DNA from: Kiloniellales bacterium
GTDB taxonomy: Bacteria; Pseudomonadota; Alphaproteobacteria; Kiloniellales; JAKSDN01
DNA length: 8,360 nucleotides
Direction of reading: 5' to 3'
NCBI GenBank assembly: GCA_022360075.1
Contig: JAKSDN010001117.1
Coordinates: 1-8,360, forward strand
The notes under the pieces are model-generated. The model saw nothing but the letters and a program-made list of their open reading frames with translations, was not told the DNA's origin and searched no databases. Below, in pieces: positions 1 to 6,288 of the stretch (the stretch's first letter is position 1; every line of letters starts with the position of its first letter). Made by a program: the position numbers and the translations under genes.

Positions 1-2
1 GG

Positions 3-854
3 CCCGACCCGGCCGACCCGCGCCTGACCGAGCGGGTCCCGGGCTTCGACGAGCACGGAGAGGCCATCGAGACCGCCGTGGTGGTGGAGCGGCCGCTGAC
101 CCTGTTCCTGAACAAGCAGGAGATCGTCACCATGATGACGATCGGCGACTACCCCGACCTGCTGGCGCTCGGCCACCTGCTCAACCAGAACATGCTGCGG
201 CCCGACGACGTGGTCGAGGGCATCGACTACGACGAGGAGCTCGAGACCGTGGTCGTGCGTACCGCCCGCGAGACCGACTACGAGGAGAAGCTGAAGAAGA
301 AGGTGCGCACCTCGGGCTGCGCCCAGGGCACGGTCTTCGGCGACCTCATGGAGACCTTCGAGCAGGTCGCGCTGCCGGCCGACGCGGTGCTCAAGACCTC
401 CTGGCTCTACAGCCTGACCCGCAAGATCAATGCCGCGCCCAGCCTCTATCTCGGGGCCGGCGCGATCCACGGCTGCGTGCTCTGCGAGGCCGACCGGCCG
501 CTGGTCTACATGGAGGACGTGGGCCGGCACAACGCGGTCGACAAGATCGCCGGCTACATGTTTCTCGAGGGCCTCTCGCCCGCGGACAAGATCTTCTACA
601 CGACCGGCCGCCTGACCTCGGAGATGGTGATCAAGACCGTGCAGATGGGCATCCCCATCCTGATCAGCCGCTCCGGCTTCACCGCCTGGGGCGTCGAGCT
701 GGCGCAGCAGGCCGGATTGACGCTGATCGGCCGGGCCAAGGGCAAGCGCTTCATCGCGCTCGCCGGCGAGCAGCGGATCCAGTTCGACGCCGATGCGGGC
801 ACGGTCGAGGCGGAGGATGCCCGCCACGAGCGCAAGGGCGGGCGGGGGGACTAG
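3..854 (+). CDS. fdhD: FdhD, formate dehydrogenase accessory sulfurtransferase (5'-partial)
   Basis: FdhD relays sulfur from a cysteine desulfurase to the bis-MGD cofactor of formate dehydrogenase in the cytoplasm; without it the enzyme is inactive (family knowledge). The frame is open from the window edge, with 283 residues visible. Family blocks seen are the N-terminal ERPLTLFLN region, EDVGRHNAVDK (visible residues 171-181) and TGRLTSEMVIK. No ATG precedes the conserved N-terminal block and the first GTG (78) is inside it, so the true start is probably a little upstream of the window. Oddity: the usual CxxC loop reads SGCAQG (Cys106 only), while a CVLC motif occurs at 158-161, just before EDVGRHN. 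The stop is TAG at 852-854. It is followed by mobA on the same strand after 136 nt that hold an inverted repeat. Family assignment is near certain; the enzymatic consequence of the moved cysteines is unknown. Confidence 0.95.
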   Translation, partial: PDPADPRLTERVPGFDEHGEAIETAVVVERPLTLFLNKQEIVTMMTIGDYPDLLALGHLLNQNMLRPDDVVEGIDYDEELETVVVRTARETDYEEKLKKKVRTSGCAQGTVFGDLMETFEQVALPADAVLKTSWLYSLTRKINAAPSLYLGAGAIHGCVLCEADRPLVYMEDVGRHNAVDKIAGYMFLEGLSPADKIFYTTGRLTSEMVIKTVQMGIPILISRSGFTAWGVELAQQAGLTLIGRAKGKRFIALAGEQRIQFDADAGTVEAEDARHERKGGRGD

Positions 855-869
855 GGTGGCCGTGATTTC

Positions 870-970
870 GAGCAATCCTCATGCTTCGACAGGCTCAGCA
901 TGAGGGGCAACGCCGTCTTGCTGAGCGTCAGTCTCCTCATCCTGAGCCTGTCGAAGGGTGAGGATCGCTC
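870..970. repeat. Large inverted repeat (dispersed palindromic element) between fdhD and mobA
   Basis: Two 36-nt arms, 870-905 and 935-970, are reverse complements with 4 mismatches around a 29-nt loop. The core is CTTCGACAGGCTCAG followed by (g/c)ATGAGG. This core resembles a palindromic intergenic element recalled from many alphaproteobacterial genomes (recollection, not searched). The RNA would form a long hairpin, so it may attenuate or terminate fdhD transcription or protect its 3' end. The right arm ends 20 nt before the mobA ATG, and no clear Shine-Dalgarno sequence lies between. Confidence 0.85.
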
Positions 971-990
971 GGCCTCGCCGCCAAGCACCC

Positions 991-1617
991 ATGCCCGCTG
1001 AGGTCGCCGGCGTCCTCCTGGCCGGCGGGCTGTCGCGCCGCATGGGCGGCGGCGACAAGTGCCTGCGGCCGCTGGGCGGCAAGCCGATCCTCGGCCACAT
1101 CATCGAGCGCGTGCGCCCGCAGGTCCGGTCCTTGGTGCTGAACGCCAACGGCGACCCGGCGCGCTTCGCCGCGTTCGGCCTGCCGGTCGCCGCCGACGTG
1201 GTCGAGGGTCATGCCGGCCCGCTAGCCGGGGTTCTGACCGGTCTCGATTGGGCGGCGGAACACGCCCCTGACTGTCACTGGGTCGCCAGCTTCGCCAGCG
1301 ATGCGCCTTTCCTGCCGGGAGATCTCGTCGAACGGCTGCTCGCGGCCGTCGAAGCCGAGGGCGCGGACTTGGCCTGCGCCGCCTCGAACGGGCGGTCGCA
1401 CCCGGTCTTCGGCCTCTGGCCCGTGCGCCTCAAGGACTCGCTGCGCCGCGCCATGGTCGAGGAGGAGATCCGCAAGGTCGACGTCTGGACCGCGCGCTAC
1501 CAGCTCGCCACGGTCGCGTTCGCCGATGTGGAGACGGAGCGGGGGCCCCTCGATCCCTTCTTCAATACGAACCGCCCCGAAGATCTGGCGGAGGCCGAGC
1601 GTTATCTCGGATCGTAG
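991..1617 (+). CDS. mobA: MobA, molybdenum cofactor guanylyltransferase
   Basis: MobA transfers GMP from GTP to molybdopterin, forming the guanine dinucleotide (MGD) that DMSO-reductase-family enzymes such as formate dehydrogenase need. The 208-aa protein has the nucleotide-binding loop [14 protein letters not shown] at residues 10-23, the metal-site block SDAPFLP, the HPVFGLWPV segment and the C-terminal [10 protein letters not shown] block, all typical of MobA and at normal length. The ATG at 991 puts the glycine loop at the usual distance from the N terminus. An in-frame GTG at 958 lies in the repeat arm and would add 11 arginine-rich residues, so it was rejected. No convincing ribosome-binding site is seen. 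The gene follows fdhD on the same strand and fits supply of cofactor to the FDH encoded at the right of the window. A short dyad (8-bp arms 1607-1614 and 1624-1631) spans the stop codon. Confidence 0.95.
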   Translation: MPAEVAGVLLAGGLSRRMGGGDKCLRPLGGKPILGHIIERVRPQVRSLVLNANGDPARFAAFGLPVAADVVEGHAGPLAGVLTGLDWAAEHAPDCHWVASFASDAPFLPGDLVERLLAAVEAEGADLACAASNGRSHPVFGLWPVRLKDSLRRAMVEEEIRKVDVWTARYQLATVAFADVETERGPLDPFFNTNRPEDLAEAERYLGS

Positions 1618-1671
1618 GATCTGCGATCCGAACCCTGATCCTCGGTTTAAGGCATTGCCCTACGCTTTGTA

Positions 1672-1694
1672 TCCGGCAGCCGGAAAGACGTTTT
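1672..1694 (+). terminator. Weak terminator-like hairpin after mobA
   Basis: TCCGG (1672-1676) pairs with CCGGA (1680-1684) across a 3-nt loop, and TTTT follows at 1691-1694. The stem is short and the T-run is not directly adjacent, so termination is only possible. The rest of 1618-1886 has no gene; it holds this hairpin and the palindromic repeat at 1730-1800. Confidence 0.25.
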
Positions 1695-1729
1695 GGATCA
1701 GGCTGGTTCAAAAGCTCCTTGGTCAAGGT

Positions 1730-1800
1730 CGTCATTGCGAGCGGAGCAACGCAATCCAGAATGGTGCCGCCTCTCCGGCTGACGCCGGCTCGCAATGACG
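1730..1800. repeat. Palindromic repeat with CGTCATTGCGAGC ends
   Basis: A perfect 13-bp inverted repeat, CGTCATTGCGAGC at 1730-1742 and GCTCGCAATGACG at 1788-1800, encloses 45 nt that include GCAACGCAATCCAG. A small internal hairpin (CCGGC 1775-1779 with GCCGG 1784-1788, loop TGAC) is present. The CGTCATTGCGAGC...GCAATCCAG pattern is a widespread dispersed intergenic element in bacteria (recollection). It lies between the convergent 3' ends of mobA and the DUF1194 gene, where it could act as a bidirectional transcript end. Confidence 0.8.
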
Positions 1801-1886
1801 CTCGGGTAATCGGTCCGTTCGACTCAGCCCGGTACCGCTGCCCGATTGCGCAGGTGACGGACTGAGGGATCATCATCAGGTCCTCT

Positions 1887-2639
1887 TCAAGGCCCCGACG
1901 TGGCGACCTCGAGTGGCCCGCCCGCAATCTCCCGGATCAGCTTGTTGATCAGGGCGTCGGCGAAGCTGGTTTCCTCGTCGGCGATCATGACGAAGGCGCC
2001 GGGGCCGCCGATCACGTCGTTGGCGTAGTGCTGGTCGAGCGGCTCGCCGCGCGGGCCCGGGTAGCCGCCGCCGGCCGACTTCACGACCAGGGCGTTGATC
2101 ACGATGCCGGCGGCGACCGCGTCGTCGCGGGCGGCCTGCACCGGCCGGCCGCCGATCTGTGGGCCGTCGCCGGAGACGTCGATCACCCGGCGCGGCGCCT
2201 CGATCCCGTTGCTGAAGATCTTGGCCGCGGCGTAGTCGATGGCGCCGCTGATCGAGTTGTAGCCGCGGGCCAGACGCGGGGCGGCCATGAGCGCTTCGGC
2301 GAAGCGCTCGGCCGAGGCCCGGTCGCGGATCACCGTCCAGTCGACCACGGTGTGCTGGGAGTCGGCGCCACCCCACTCGATCAGACAGAGCGCAATGGCG
2401 CTCGCGCCGCCGGCGGTCATGACGTCGAGCACGCGCGGATCGGTGATCGCCTGGGCGTATCCGGCGCGCTGCAGGCGGAGCTCCTCCTCGTCGATCGAGC
2501 CCGAGCCGTCGGCGGCGAGAACCAGCTCCAGATGGACCGGCTCGGCGGCCTGAGCCGGCAGCGCGGCCCAGATGAGCAGAATGGCGACACAAGTCACCAG
2601 GCGCCGCCGGTGCCCGGATTCCGGGGAGATGAGGTTCAT
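1887..2639 (-). CDS. DUF1194 family secreted vWA-like protein
   Basis: A 250-aa protein of the DUF1194 family (von Willebrand factor A-like fold), function unknown. Residues 11-32 look like a Sec signal peptide: RRR, a hydrophobic stretch, then LPAQA-AEP as probable cleavage site, so a periplasmic location is inferred. The mature part opens with a beta strand ending in a MIDAS-type metal site, DGSGS (Asp44, Ser46, Ser48), and later has the DVSGDG block characteristic of the family. The ATG at 2637-2639 was chosen because it places the signal peptide at the N terminus and has AAGG about 9 nt upstream. A longer open frame to 2987 would only run antisense through the DUF3305 gene. It is transcribed away from the DUF3305/DUF3306 pair, sharing an upstream region, and converges on mobA. 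A role in FDH assembly is possible from position only. Confidence 0.85.
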   Translation of the reverse strand: MNLISPESGHRRRLVTCVAILLIWAALPAQAAEPVHLELVLAADGSGSIDEEELRLQRAGYAQAITDPRVLDVMTAGGASAIALCLIEWGGADSQHTVVDWTVIRDRASAERFAEALMAAPRLARGYNSISGAIDYAAAKIFSNGIEAPRRVIDVSGDGPQIGGRPVQAARDDAVAAGIVINALVVKSAGGGYPGPRGEPLDQHYANDVIGGPGAFVMIADEETSFADALINKLIREIAGGPLEVATSGP

Positions 2640-2714
2640 GCCGTAAGCCTTGGCCGCGCTTCGAGTGATGGCAAGCGCTTCCTCGCGCCGTCGCGGACTC
2701 TTCACATTGCTCTG

Positions 2715-2724
2715 TGGTATACCA
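2715..2724. promoter_or_regulatory. Candidate operator TGGTATACCA between divergent genes
   Basis: A perfect 10-bp palindrome lies in the 139-nt region between the DUF1194 gene (start 2639, minus) and the DUF3305 gene (start 2779, plus). TGG-N4-CCA palindromes with a TATA-like centre resemble operators of GntR/FCD-type repressors (established pattern). No such regulator is in the window, so the binding protein is unknown. No convincing -35/-10 pair was found around it on either strand. Confidence 0.4.
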
Positions 2725-2778
2725 ATGTTATGGAGCGCGTTCCCGGCGATGCGATCGGTGCGCGTGGGGATTGGATCG

Positions 2779-3351
2779 GTGGATACGCTGACCAAGAACG
2801 TCGAAGCCGAGGGCTCGGTCAGCCTGCCGCTGGGCGTGGTGCTGGAGCGGCGGGCGCTCGACAACCCTTGGCACAGCCATGCCTGGCGCCCGGTCGCCGT
2901 GATACCGGGGGCCGCACCTCTAGATCCCGGTGGAAGCTGGAGCCTGCTGCGCTCGGGCGACGGCTGGGACCGGTTCCATGCCGGCACCCTGAAGCTCGAG
3001 CTGTTCCCCCGCGAGACCGAGGGCTACCGCACCAACCTGTCCCAGGAACCGCCCCGGCTCTTCGTCGTCCTGCGCAGCCAGGACGAGGCCGACAGCCCGC
3101 ACGATTTCGTGCCCTTCCTGGTCACGGCCTGCCCCTACGAGGCGCAGGACTATTTGGACAGCGGCGACGATATCGTCGAGCCCGTCGCCATGCCGGATGC
3201 GGTGATCGCCTTCGTCCAGGACTATGTCGACCGCCATCACGTCGACGAACCCTTCCACAAGCGCAAGCGCAAGCGCTGGAGCGAGCAGGGCGGCGGCATC
3301 GGGCGGCGCTCCTCGCGTCCGCAAGATCTGCCCGAGCCGAGCGATGACTGA
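2779..3351 (+). CDS. DUF3305 domain protein of FDH clusters
   Basis: This 190-aa protein matches DUF3305, a family of unknown function usually found beside formate dehydrogenase genes. Visible landmarks are the opening LPLGVVLERR (residues 16-25), the tryptophan-rich NPWHSHAWRPVAVIPGA (about 28-44), the LELFPRETEGYRTNL block and a basic tail with KRKRKRW. There is no signal peptide or membrane segment, so it is probably cytoplasmic. The GTG at 2779 was chosen because GGGGA at 2766-2770 lies 8 nt before it and the domain begins soon after. An ATG at 2749 or 2728 would give a longer N terminus but has no visible ribosome-binding site, so the start is uncertain. The stop codon overlaps the start of the DUF3306 gene by 8 nt, implying coupled translation. 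The charged, variable tail suggests a binding role, but function is unknown. Confidence 0.82.
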   Translation: MDTLTKNVEAEGSVSLPLGVVLERRALDNPWHSHAWRPVAVIPGAAPLDPGGSWSLLRSGDGWDRFHAGTLKLELFPRETEGYRTNLSQEPPRLFVVLRSQDEADSPHDFVPFLVTACPYEAQDYLDSGDDIVEPVAMPDAVIAFVQDYVDRHHVDEPFHKRKRKRWSEQGGGIGRRSSRPQDLPEPSDD

Positions 3352-4012
3352 GTCCGAAGACGGCTTCCTCGGCCGCTGGGCCCGGCGCAAGGCCGAGACC
3401 CGGGCCGAGGTCGCCGAGCGGGACAAGCCCGAACCGGCGCCGGACCCCGAGGCAGAACGCGAGGCTGCGGCCTTGGCCAAGGCCCGCGAGGCCGAAGTCG
3501 TCGCACGGCTGCCCGACATCGACACCATGGACGAAAGCTCTGATTTCTCGGTGTTCATGCAGGAGGGCGTGCCCGATGTCTTGCGGCGCAAGGCTCTGCG
3601 CAAGCTCTGGCGGCTGAACCCGGTGTTCGCCAACCTCGACGGGCTGAACGACTACGACGAGGACTTCACCGATGCCGCGACGGTGGTCGCGAACCTGAAG
3701 ACCCTGTTCCAGGTCGGCAAGGGCATGCCCGACCCGAAGCTGGAGGAGAAGCCGGAAGGCGATGAGGAGGCCGTGCCGGAGGCTGAGGAAGTGGCGACTG
3801 GAGAAGAGCCGGATTCGGAGGACAGCGGTGTCGCCGAAGCGGAAGGCTCGGCCGAACCCGAAGCGGCGACGCCGACGGCCTTACCAGAGTCCTCCGAGAC
3901 CGCCGTGAGGGCCGATCTCGCGGACGCGGCTGAGCCGGTCACGCCCCGGTCGGGCCGTTCGGCGCGCGCGCGGCGTTGGGGCGGCTTTGATGCGGGCCCT
4001 TCAGAGAGCTGA
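3344..4012 (+). CDS. DUF3306 domain protein of FDH clusters
   Basis: A 222-aa DUF3306 protein; function unknown, but the family usually accompanies DUF3305 and formate dehydrogenase genes. The N terminus has the typical FLGRWARRKAE motif (residues 8-18). The middle contains LPDIDTMDESSDFSVFMQ, then GVPDVLRRKALRKLWRLNP, then DGLNDYDEDFTD. From about residue 135 the chain becomes a low-complexity Glu/Pro/Ala-rich acidic tail of about 70 residues, ending in an arginine-rich segment (SGRSARARRWGG). The tail is predicted to be disordered. There is no signal peptide or membrane helix. Its ATG lies inside the last codons of the DUF3305 gene (8-nt overlap), so the two are made together. In comparable clusters a 4Fe-4S protein and TorD gene may follow (recollection); here the cluster is interrupted by a repeat and the divergent oxygenase/LysR pair. 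Confidence 0.85.
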   Translation: MTESEDGFLGRWARRKAETRAEVAERDKPEPAPDPEAEREAAALAKAREAEVVARLPDIDTMDESSDFSVFMQEGVPDVLRRKALRKLWRLNPVFANLDGLNDYDEDFTDAATVVANLKTLFQVGKGMPDPKLEEKPEGDEEAVPEAEEVATGEEPDSEDSGVAEAEGSAEPEAATPTALPESSETAVRADLADAAEPVTPRSGRSARARRWGGFDAGPSES

Positions 4013-4070
4013 GGCGAGCCGAGTACCGTACGACGGCCGCCAAGCGCTTCGCGCGGTTCGTTACCGAACC

Positions 4071-4175
4071 CTTCGAGACGCCCGCTGACGCGGGCTCCTC
4101 AGGATGAGGAAGATCCTTAATGCCACCAAGGCTCTACCTCATGCTGAGGAGCGCTCGGCAGAGCGCGTCTCGAAG
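4071..4175. repeat. Cruciform-type inverted repeat between convergent genes
   Basis: Two 39-nt arms, 4071-4109 and 4137-4175, flank a 27-nt loop. The outer parts match: CTTCGAGACG (10 nt) and CTCCTCAG(g/c)ATGAGG (15 nt, one mismatch). Between them each arm carries a different 14-nt hairpin: CCCGC-TGAC-GCGGG in the left, CGCTC-GGCA-GAGCG in the right. The whole element sits between the 3' ends of the DUF3306 gene and the oxygenase gene. It shares CTTCGA and CTCAG-ATGAGG ends with the repeat at 870-970, as a longer version of one family. Confidence 0.85.
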
Positions 4176-4198
4176 CACGCAGGGCCGTGTTGCAGCGC

Positions 4199-5086
4199 CT
4201 AGGTCGCCTCCGGCCCGAAGAACGCGAGCGTCCTCACTTCGATGCTCTCGCGCGGCTCGGCGTCGTCGGGGCTGTTGGGATCGTCGAAGGCGGTGTGGGG
4301 GGCGAAGCGGGCGCGGCCGTCCTCGGCGGAATCGTAGCTCTTGATGAGCACCGCCTCGTCGCTCTCCATCTCCGGGAAGTAGAACCAGCGGTGGCCCGCG
4401 CTGTGGGTCACCTCGTAGATCTCGCCGGTGCGGTCCGGGTAAATCAGGTCCGTGGCGACGAGGTCTTTCGGCGGGATACTCTGGGCGTCGGCTATGGCTA
4501 GGGGCGCCGTACGCACGGGGCCGCGGATCGGCCGCCAGACGTTGATCACGGCGAAGCGTCCGGCCAACAGGCGCTCCGCCTCGTCGGCCGCGAAGAGGTC
4601 GCGCACCCGCTGCGGCCCGGAGCCGGCCGTATAGTCGTTGTGCACCAGGCGGACCGGCGCGCGCCGGCCTTCGGCTTCCTTGCCCGGACCGACGTCGATC
4701 CGACGGGTGTGATCGAAAATGTGCACCCGTGACGCGCCGGTCGCCTTCTTCACCAGGGCCTCGATCTCCGGGTAGTAAACGGCCTCGACTTCGGCCTCGT
4801 CGTAGAAATCGGCGACCGCCGTGTCGCTTTGGACGAGGGCGAAGCCCTCGCGATCGAGCGTGGCCTCGGGCGCGGCCGTCCGACCGTTTTCGATACGGAC
4901 GTCGACGGGCTCGTGTTGGCCCAGCCGCTCGGTCTCGCCGGTGCCCGGGGCGTAGACGAAGGTCACCGGCTTTTCGTCCGTTTCGACCAGGTAGGTCAGC
5001 GCCGCGTCGACGTTGCCCTGGCCGCCTTGCTCGACCGACCGGATGCGGTGGCCGGTTTGGGGCATGTTTTGAATCAGCTCTTGCAT
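4199..5086 (-). CDS. CmcJ/NvfI family putative non-haem iron oxygenase
   Basis: The 295-aa protein belongs to the CmcJ/NvfI (also AsaB/GA4-desaturase-like) family. These are Fe(II)/2-oxoglutarate-type oxygenases and relatives mostly known from fungal and actinobacterial secondary metabolism; substrate here is unknown. Landmarks are VHIFDHTRR (residues 121-129), VHNDYT (148-153), INVWRPIRGPV (181-191), the PLAIADAQS segment, WFYFPEM (234-240), and a C-terminal HTAFDDP ... RESIEVRTLAF block. His149, Asp151 and His264 are plausible iron ligands (inferred from the H-x-D...H pattern). No signal peptide. The ATG at 5084-5086 has AGGAG 8 nt upstream; an open frame to 5245 runs into the LysR start and was rejected. 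It is divergent from the adjacent LysR gene, which suggests that regulator controls it. A metabolic link to formate dehydrogenase is not evident. Confidence 0.85.
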   Translation of the reverse strand: MQELIQNMPQTGHRIRSVEQGGQGNVDAALTYLVETDEKPVTFVYAPGTGETERLGQHEPVDVRIENGRTAAPEATLDREGFALVQSDTAVADFYDEAEVEAVYYPEIEALVKKATGASRVHIFDHTRRIDVGPGKEAEGRRAPVRLVHNDYTAGSGPQRVRDLFAADEAERLLAGRFAVINVWRPIRGPVRTAPLAIADAQSIPPKDLVATDLIYPDRTGEIYEVTHSAGHRWFYFPEMESDEAVLIKSYDSAEDGRARFAPHTAFDDPNSPDDAEPRESIEVRTLAFFGPEAT

Positions 5087-5210
5087 GATTTCGGCTCCTG
5101 TCGTCCTATCTTGACTGGAACTTGATATTCGATCCGCCGGGAGGCCGGCCTGTTTCCGGCAATTGGTCGTCTGATCCGCGAAGGTCCAACGAATTGGCCA
5201 CAAGATAGCT

Positions 5211-5223
5211 TGAACAAAATTCA
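5211..5223. promoter_or_regulatory. Candidate LysR-type T-N11-A site
   Basis: TGAACAAAATTCA is a 4-bp dyad (TGAA/TTCA) fitting the T-N11-A rule of LysR binding sites. It lies 21 nt before the LysR start codon, in the 158-nt region shared with the divergent oxygenase gene, where an autoregulatory site would be expected. T-N11-A matches arise often by chance. No clear -35/-10 pair was found in this intergenic region on either strand. Confidence 0.25.
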
Positions 5224-5244
5224 GGTTTAGGGAAAGCAGTCGCA

Positions 5245-6204
5245 ATGCCTGCCATGAGCTCTTGGTTGCCGCCGTTCCCGGCTTTGCGCGCCTTTCACGC
5301 GGCCGCGCGCCACAGCCGCTTCAGGGATGCCGCCAAGGAGCTGGGGGTCACGGAATCGGCGATCAGCCATCAGGTGCGCCGGCTCGAGGACTTCCTGCAC
5401 CTCCAGCTTTTCGAGCGCAACGGGCCGCAGGTGCGCCTGAGCGCGGCCGGGCGGCGCTATTTCGATGAGATCGATCCCGCGCTGCTCAGCATCGGCGAGG
5501 CGACGCGGCGGGCGATGGGGCCGGCGGAGCGCTCGCGGGTCGCCTTGACCCTACCGCCCTCGCTGGCGGTGCTCTGGATGATTCCGAACCTCGGGGCCTT
5601 CGAGCAGGCCCACCCCGACATCGACCTGCAGCTCGTCACGACCACCCGGCTCTGCGATCTGCGGCGCGAGCAGATCGACCTCGCGGTGCGCTATGGCCGC
5701 GGCCGCTGGAGCGACGTCGAGGCCGAGTTCCTGCTCGCCGAAACCACGATGCCGGTCTGTCGGCCGGACTTCCTCGAAGCCGATGCGATCCGGGACCCGC
5801 AGGCGGTGCTTTCGTCCAACCGGTTGATCATAAACGGCTTTCATCCGGACGAGTGGTCCGAGTGGGCGCGGGCGCGGGGGATCGATCTGCCGGGCTCGGC
5901 AAGCGCGCTGCGGCTGGAGTCGCTGGAGCAGGTGCTCGAAGCCGCCGAGCATGGCCTCGGCCTGGCCATCGGCCGCCGGCCCCAGGTCGACGAGCGCCTG
6001 CGCACGGGCGCGCTGGTCGCGCCTTTCGGCATGCCGGACCCCTCGGAAACCGGCTACTACCTTTGCCTGGCCCTGGCCGCGACGCCGACCGCGGCGGCCC
6101 GACGGGTGGCCCGTTGGCTGCGCCGACTCGCCAAGGACGCAGCGGCCAATCCGGGAATTCGCGCGGCGAATCCGGCAAACTGCCGACCCGAAATGCGCGA
6201 ATGA
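5245..6204 (+). CDS. LysR-family transcriptional regulator (GcvA-like)
   Basis: A 319-aa LysR-type regulator. Residues about 9-66 form the winged helix-turn-helix DNA-binding domain: FPALRAFHAAARH, then AAKELGVTESAISHQVRRLE as the helix-turn-helix, then LFERNGPQVRLSAAGRRY. The rest is a substrate-binding-protein-like effector domain with TLPPSLAVLWMIPNL, LAVRYGRGRWSDVEAEFLL and GLGLAIGRRP blocks, closest in style to the GcvA group. The ATG at 5245 has AGGGA at 5229-5233; the ATG at 5254 is an alternative. The C-terminal tail after about residue 295 is Ala/Asn-rich and extra. The gene is divergent from the CmcJ/NvfI-type oxygenase, the classical arrangement in which LysR proteins control the neighbouring gene. 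It could instead act on the formate dehydrogenase operon that starts downstream, but nothing in the sequence shows this. The inducer is unknown. Confidence 0.93.
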   Translation: MPAMSSWLPPFPALRAFHAAARHSRFRDAAKELGVTESAISHQVRRLEDFLHLQLFERNGPQVRLSAAGRRYFDEIDPALLSIGEATRRAMGPAERSRVALTLPPSLAVLWMIPNLGAFEQAHPDIDLQLVTTTRLCDLRREQIDLAVRYGRGRWSDVEAEFLLAETTMPVCRPDFLEADAIRDPQAVLSSNRLIINGFHPDEWSEWARARGIDLPGSASALRLESLEQVLEAAEHGLGLAIGRRPQVDERLRTGALVAPFGMPDPSETGYYLCLALAATPTAAARRVARWLRRLAKDAAANPGIRAANPANCRPEMRE

Positions 6205-6263
6205 GAGTTATTCGCAAGTATTTTGTATGTCGTCATGGGATTTATTTCGTCCTGAGCGCCGAT

Positions 6264-6286
6264 TTCCACTTCGTGGAACCAGGTTC
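6264..6286. promoter_or_regulatory. Hairpin and dyad abutting the fdh-operon promoter
   Basis: TTCCAC (6264-6269) pairs with GTGGAA (6273-6278) across TTC, and overlapping it GAACC-A-GGTTC (6276-6286) is a perfect 5-bp dyad. The second ends 2 nt before the -35 box at 6289. This position suits an activator or repressor site; the first hairpin could also end lysR transcription, although no T-run follows. Confidence 0.35.
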
Positions 6287-6288
6287 AG

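Noticed and set aside
958..990. GTG at 958 as an upstream start of mobA
   Set aside because: It lies in the right arm of the inverted repeat, has no ribosome-binding site, and adds Arg/Pro-rich residues absent from MobA proteins; ATG 991 fits the family N terminus.
879..1148. Minus-strand frame with RQAQDE and HAEPVEA peptides
   Set aside because: These peptides are translation of the palindromic repeat and its flank, a recurrent spurious product of this repeat type.
2640..2987. Long N-terminal extension of the DUF1194 frame (minus strand)
   Set aside because: It runs antisense through the DUF3305 gene and would bury the clear signal peptide in the middle of the protein.
2028..3347. 439-codon open frame on the plus strand
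   Set aside because: It spans the DUF1194 gene in antisense and the DUF3305 gene in another frame, with arginine/alanine-rich low-complexity translation; this is a GC-rich shadow frame.
870..4175. Repeats read as a CRISPR array or insertion-sequence ends
   Set aside because: The copies are single palindromes kilobases apart with no spacers, no cas genes and no transposase frame between them.
5087..5245. Upstream extension of the oxygenase frame to 5245
   Set aside because: The added residues overlap the LysR start and divergent control region; the ATG at 5086 has a good AGGAG.
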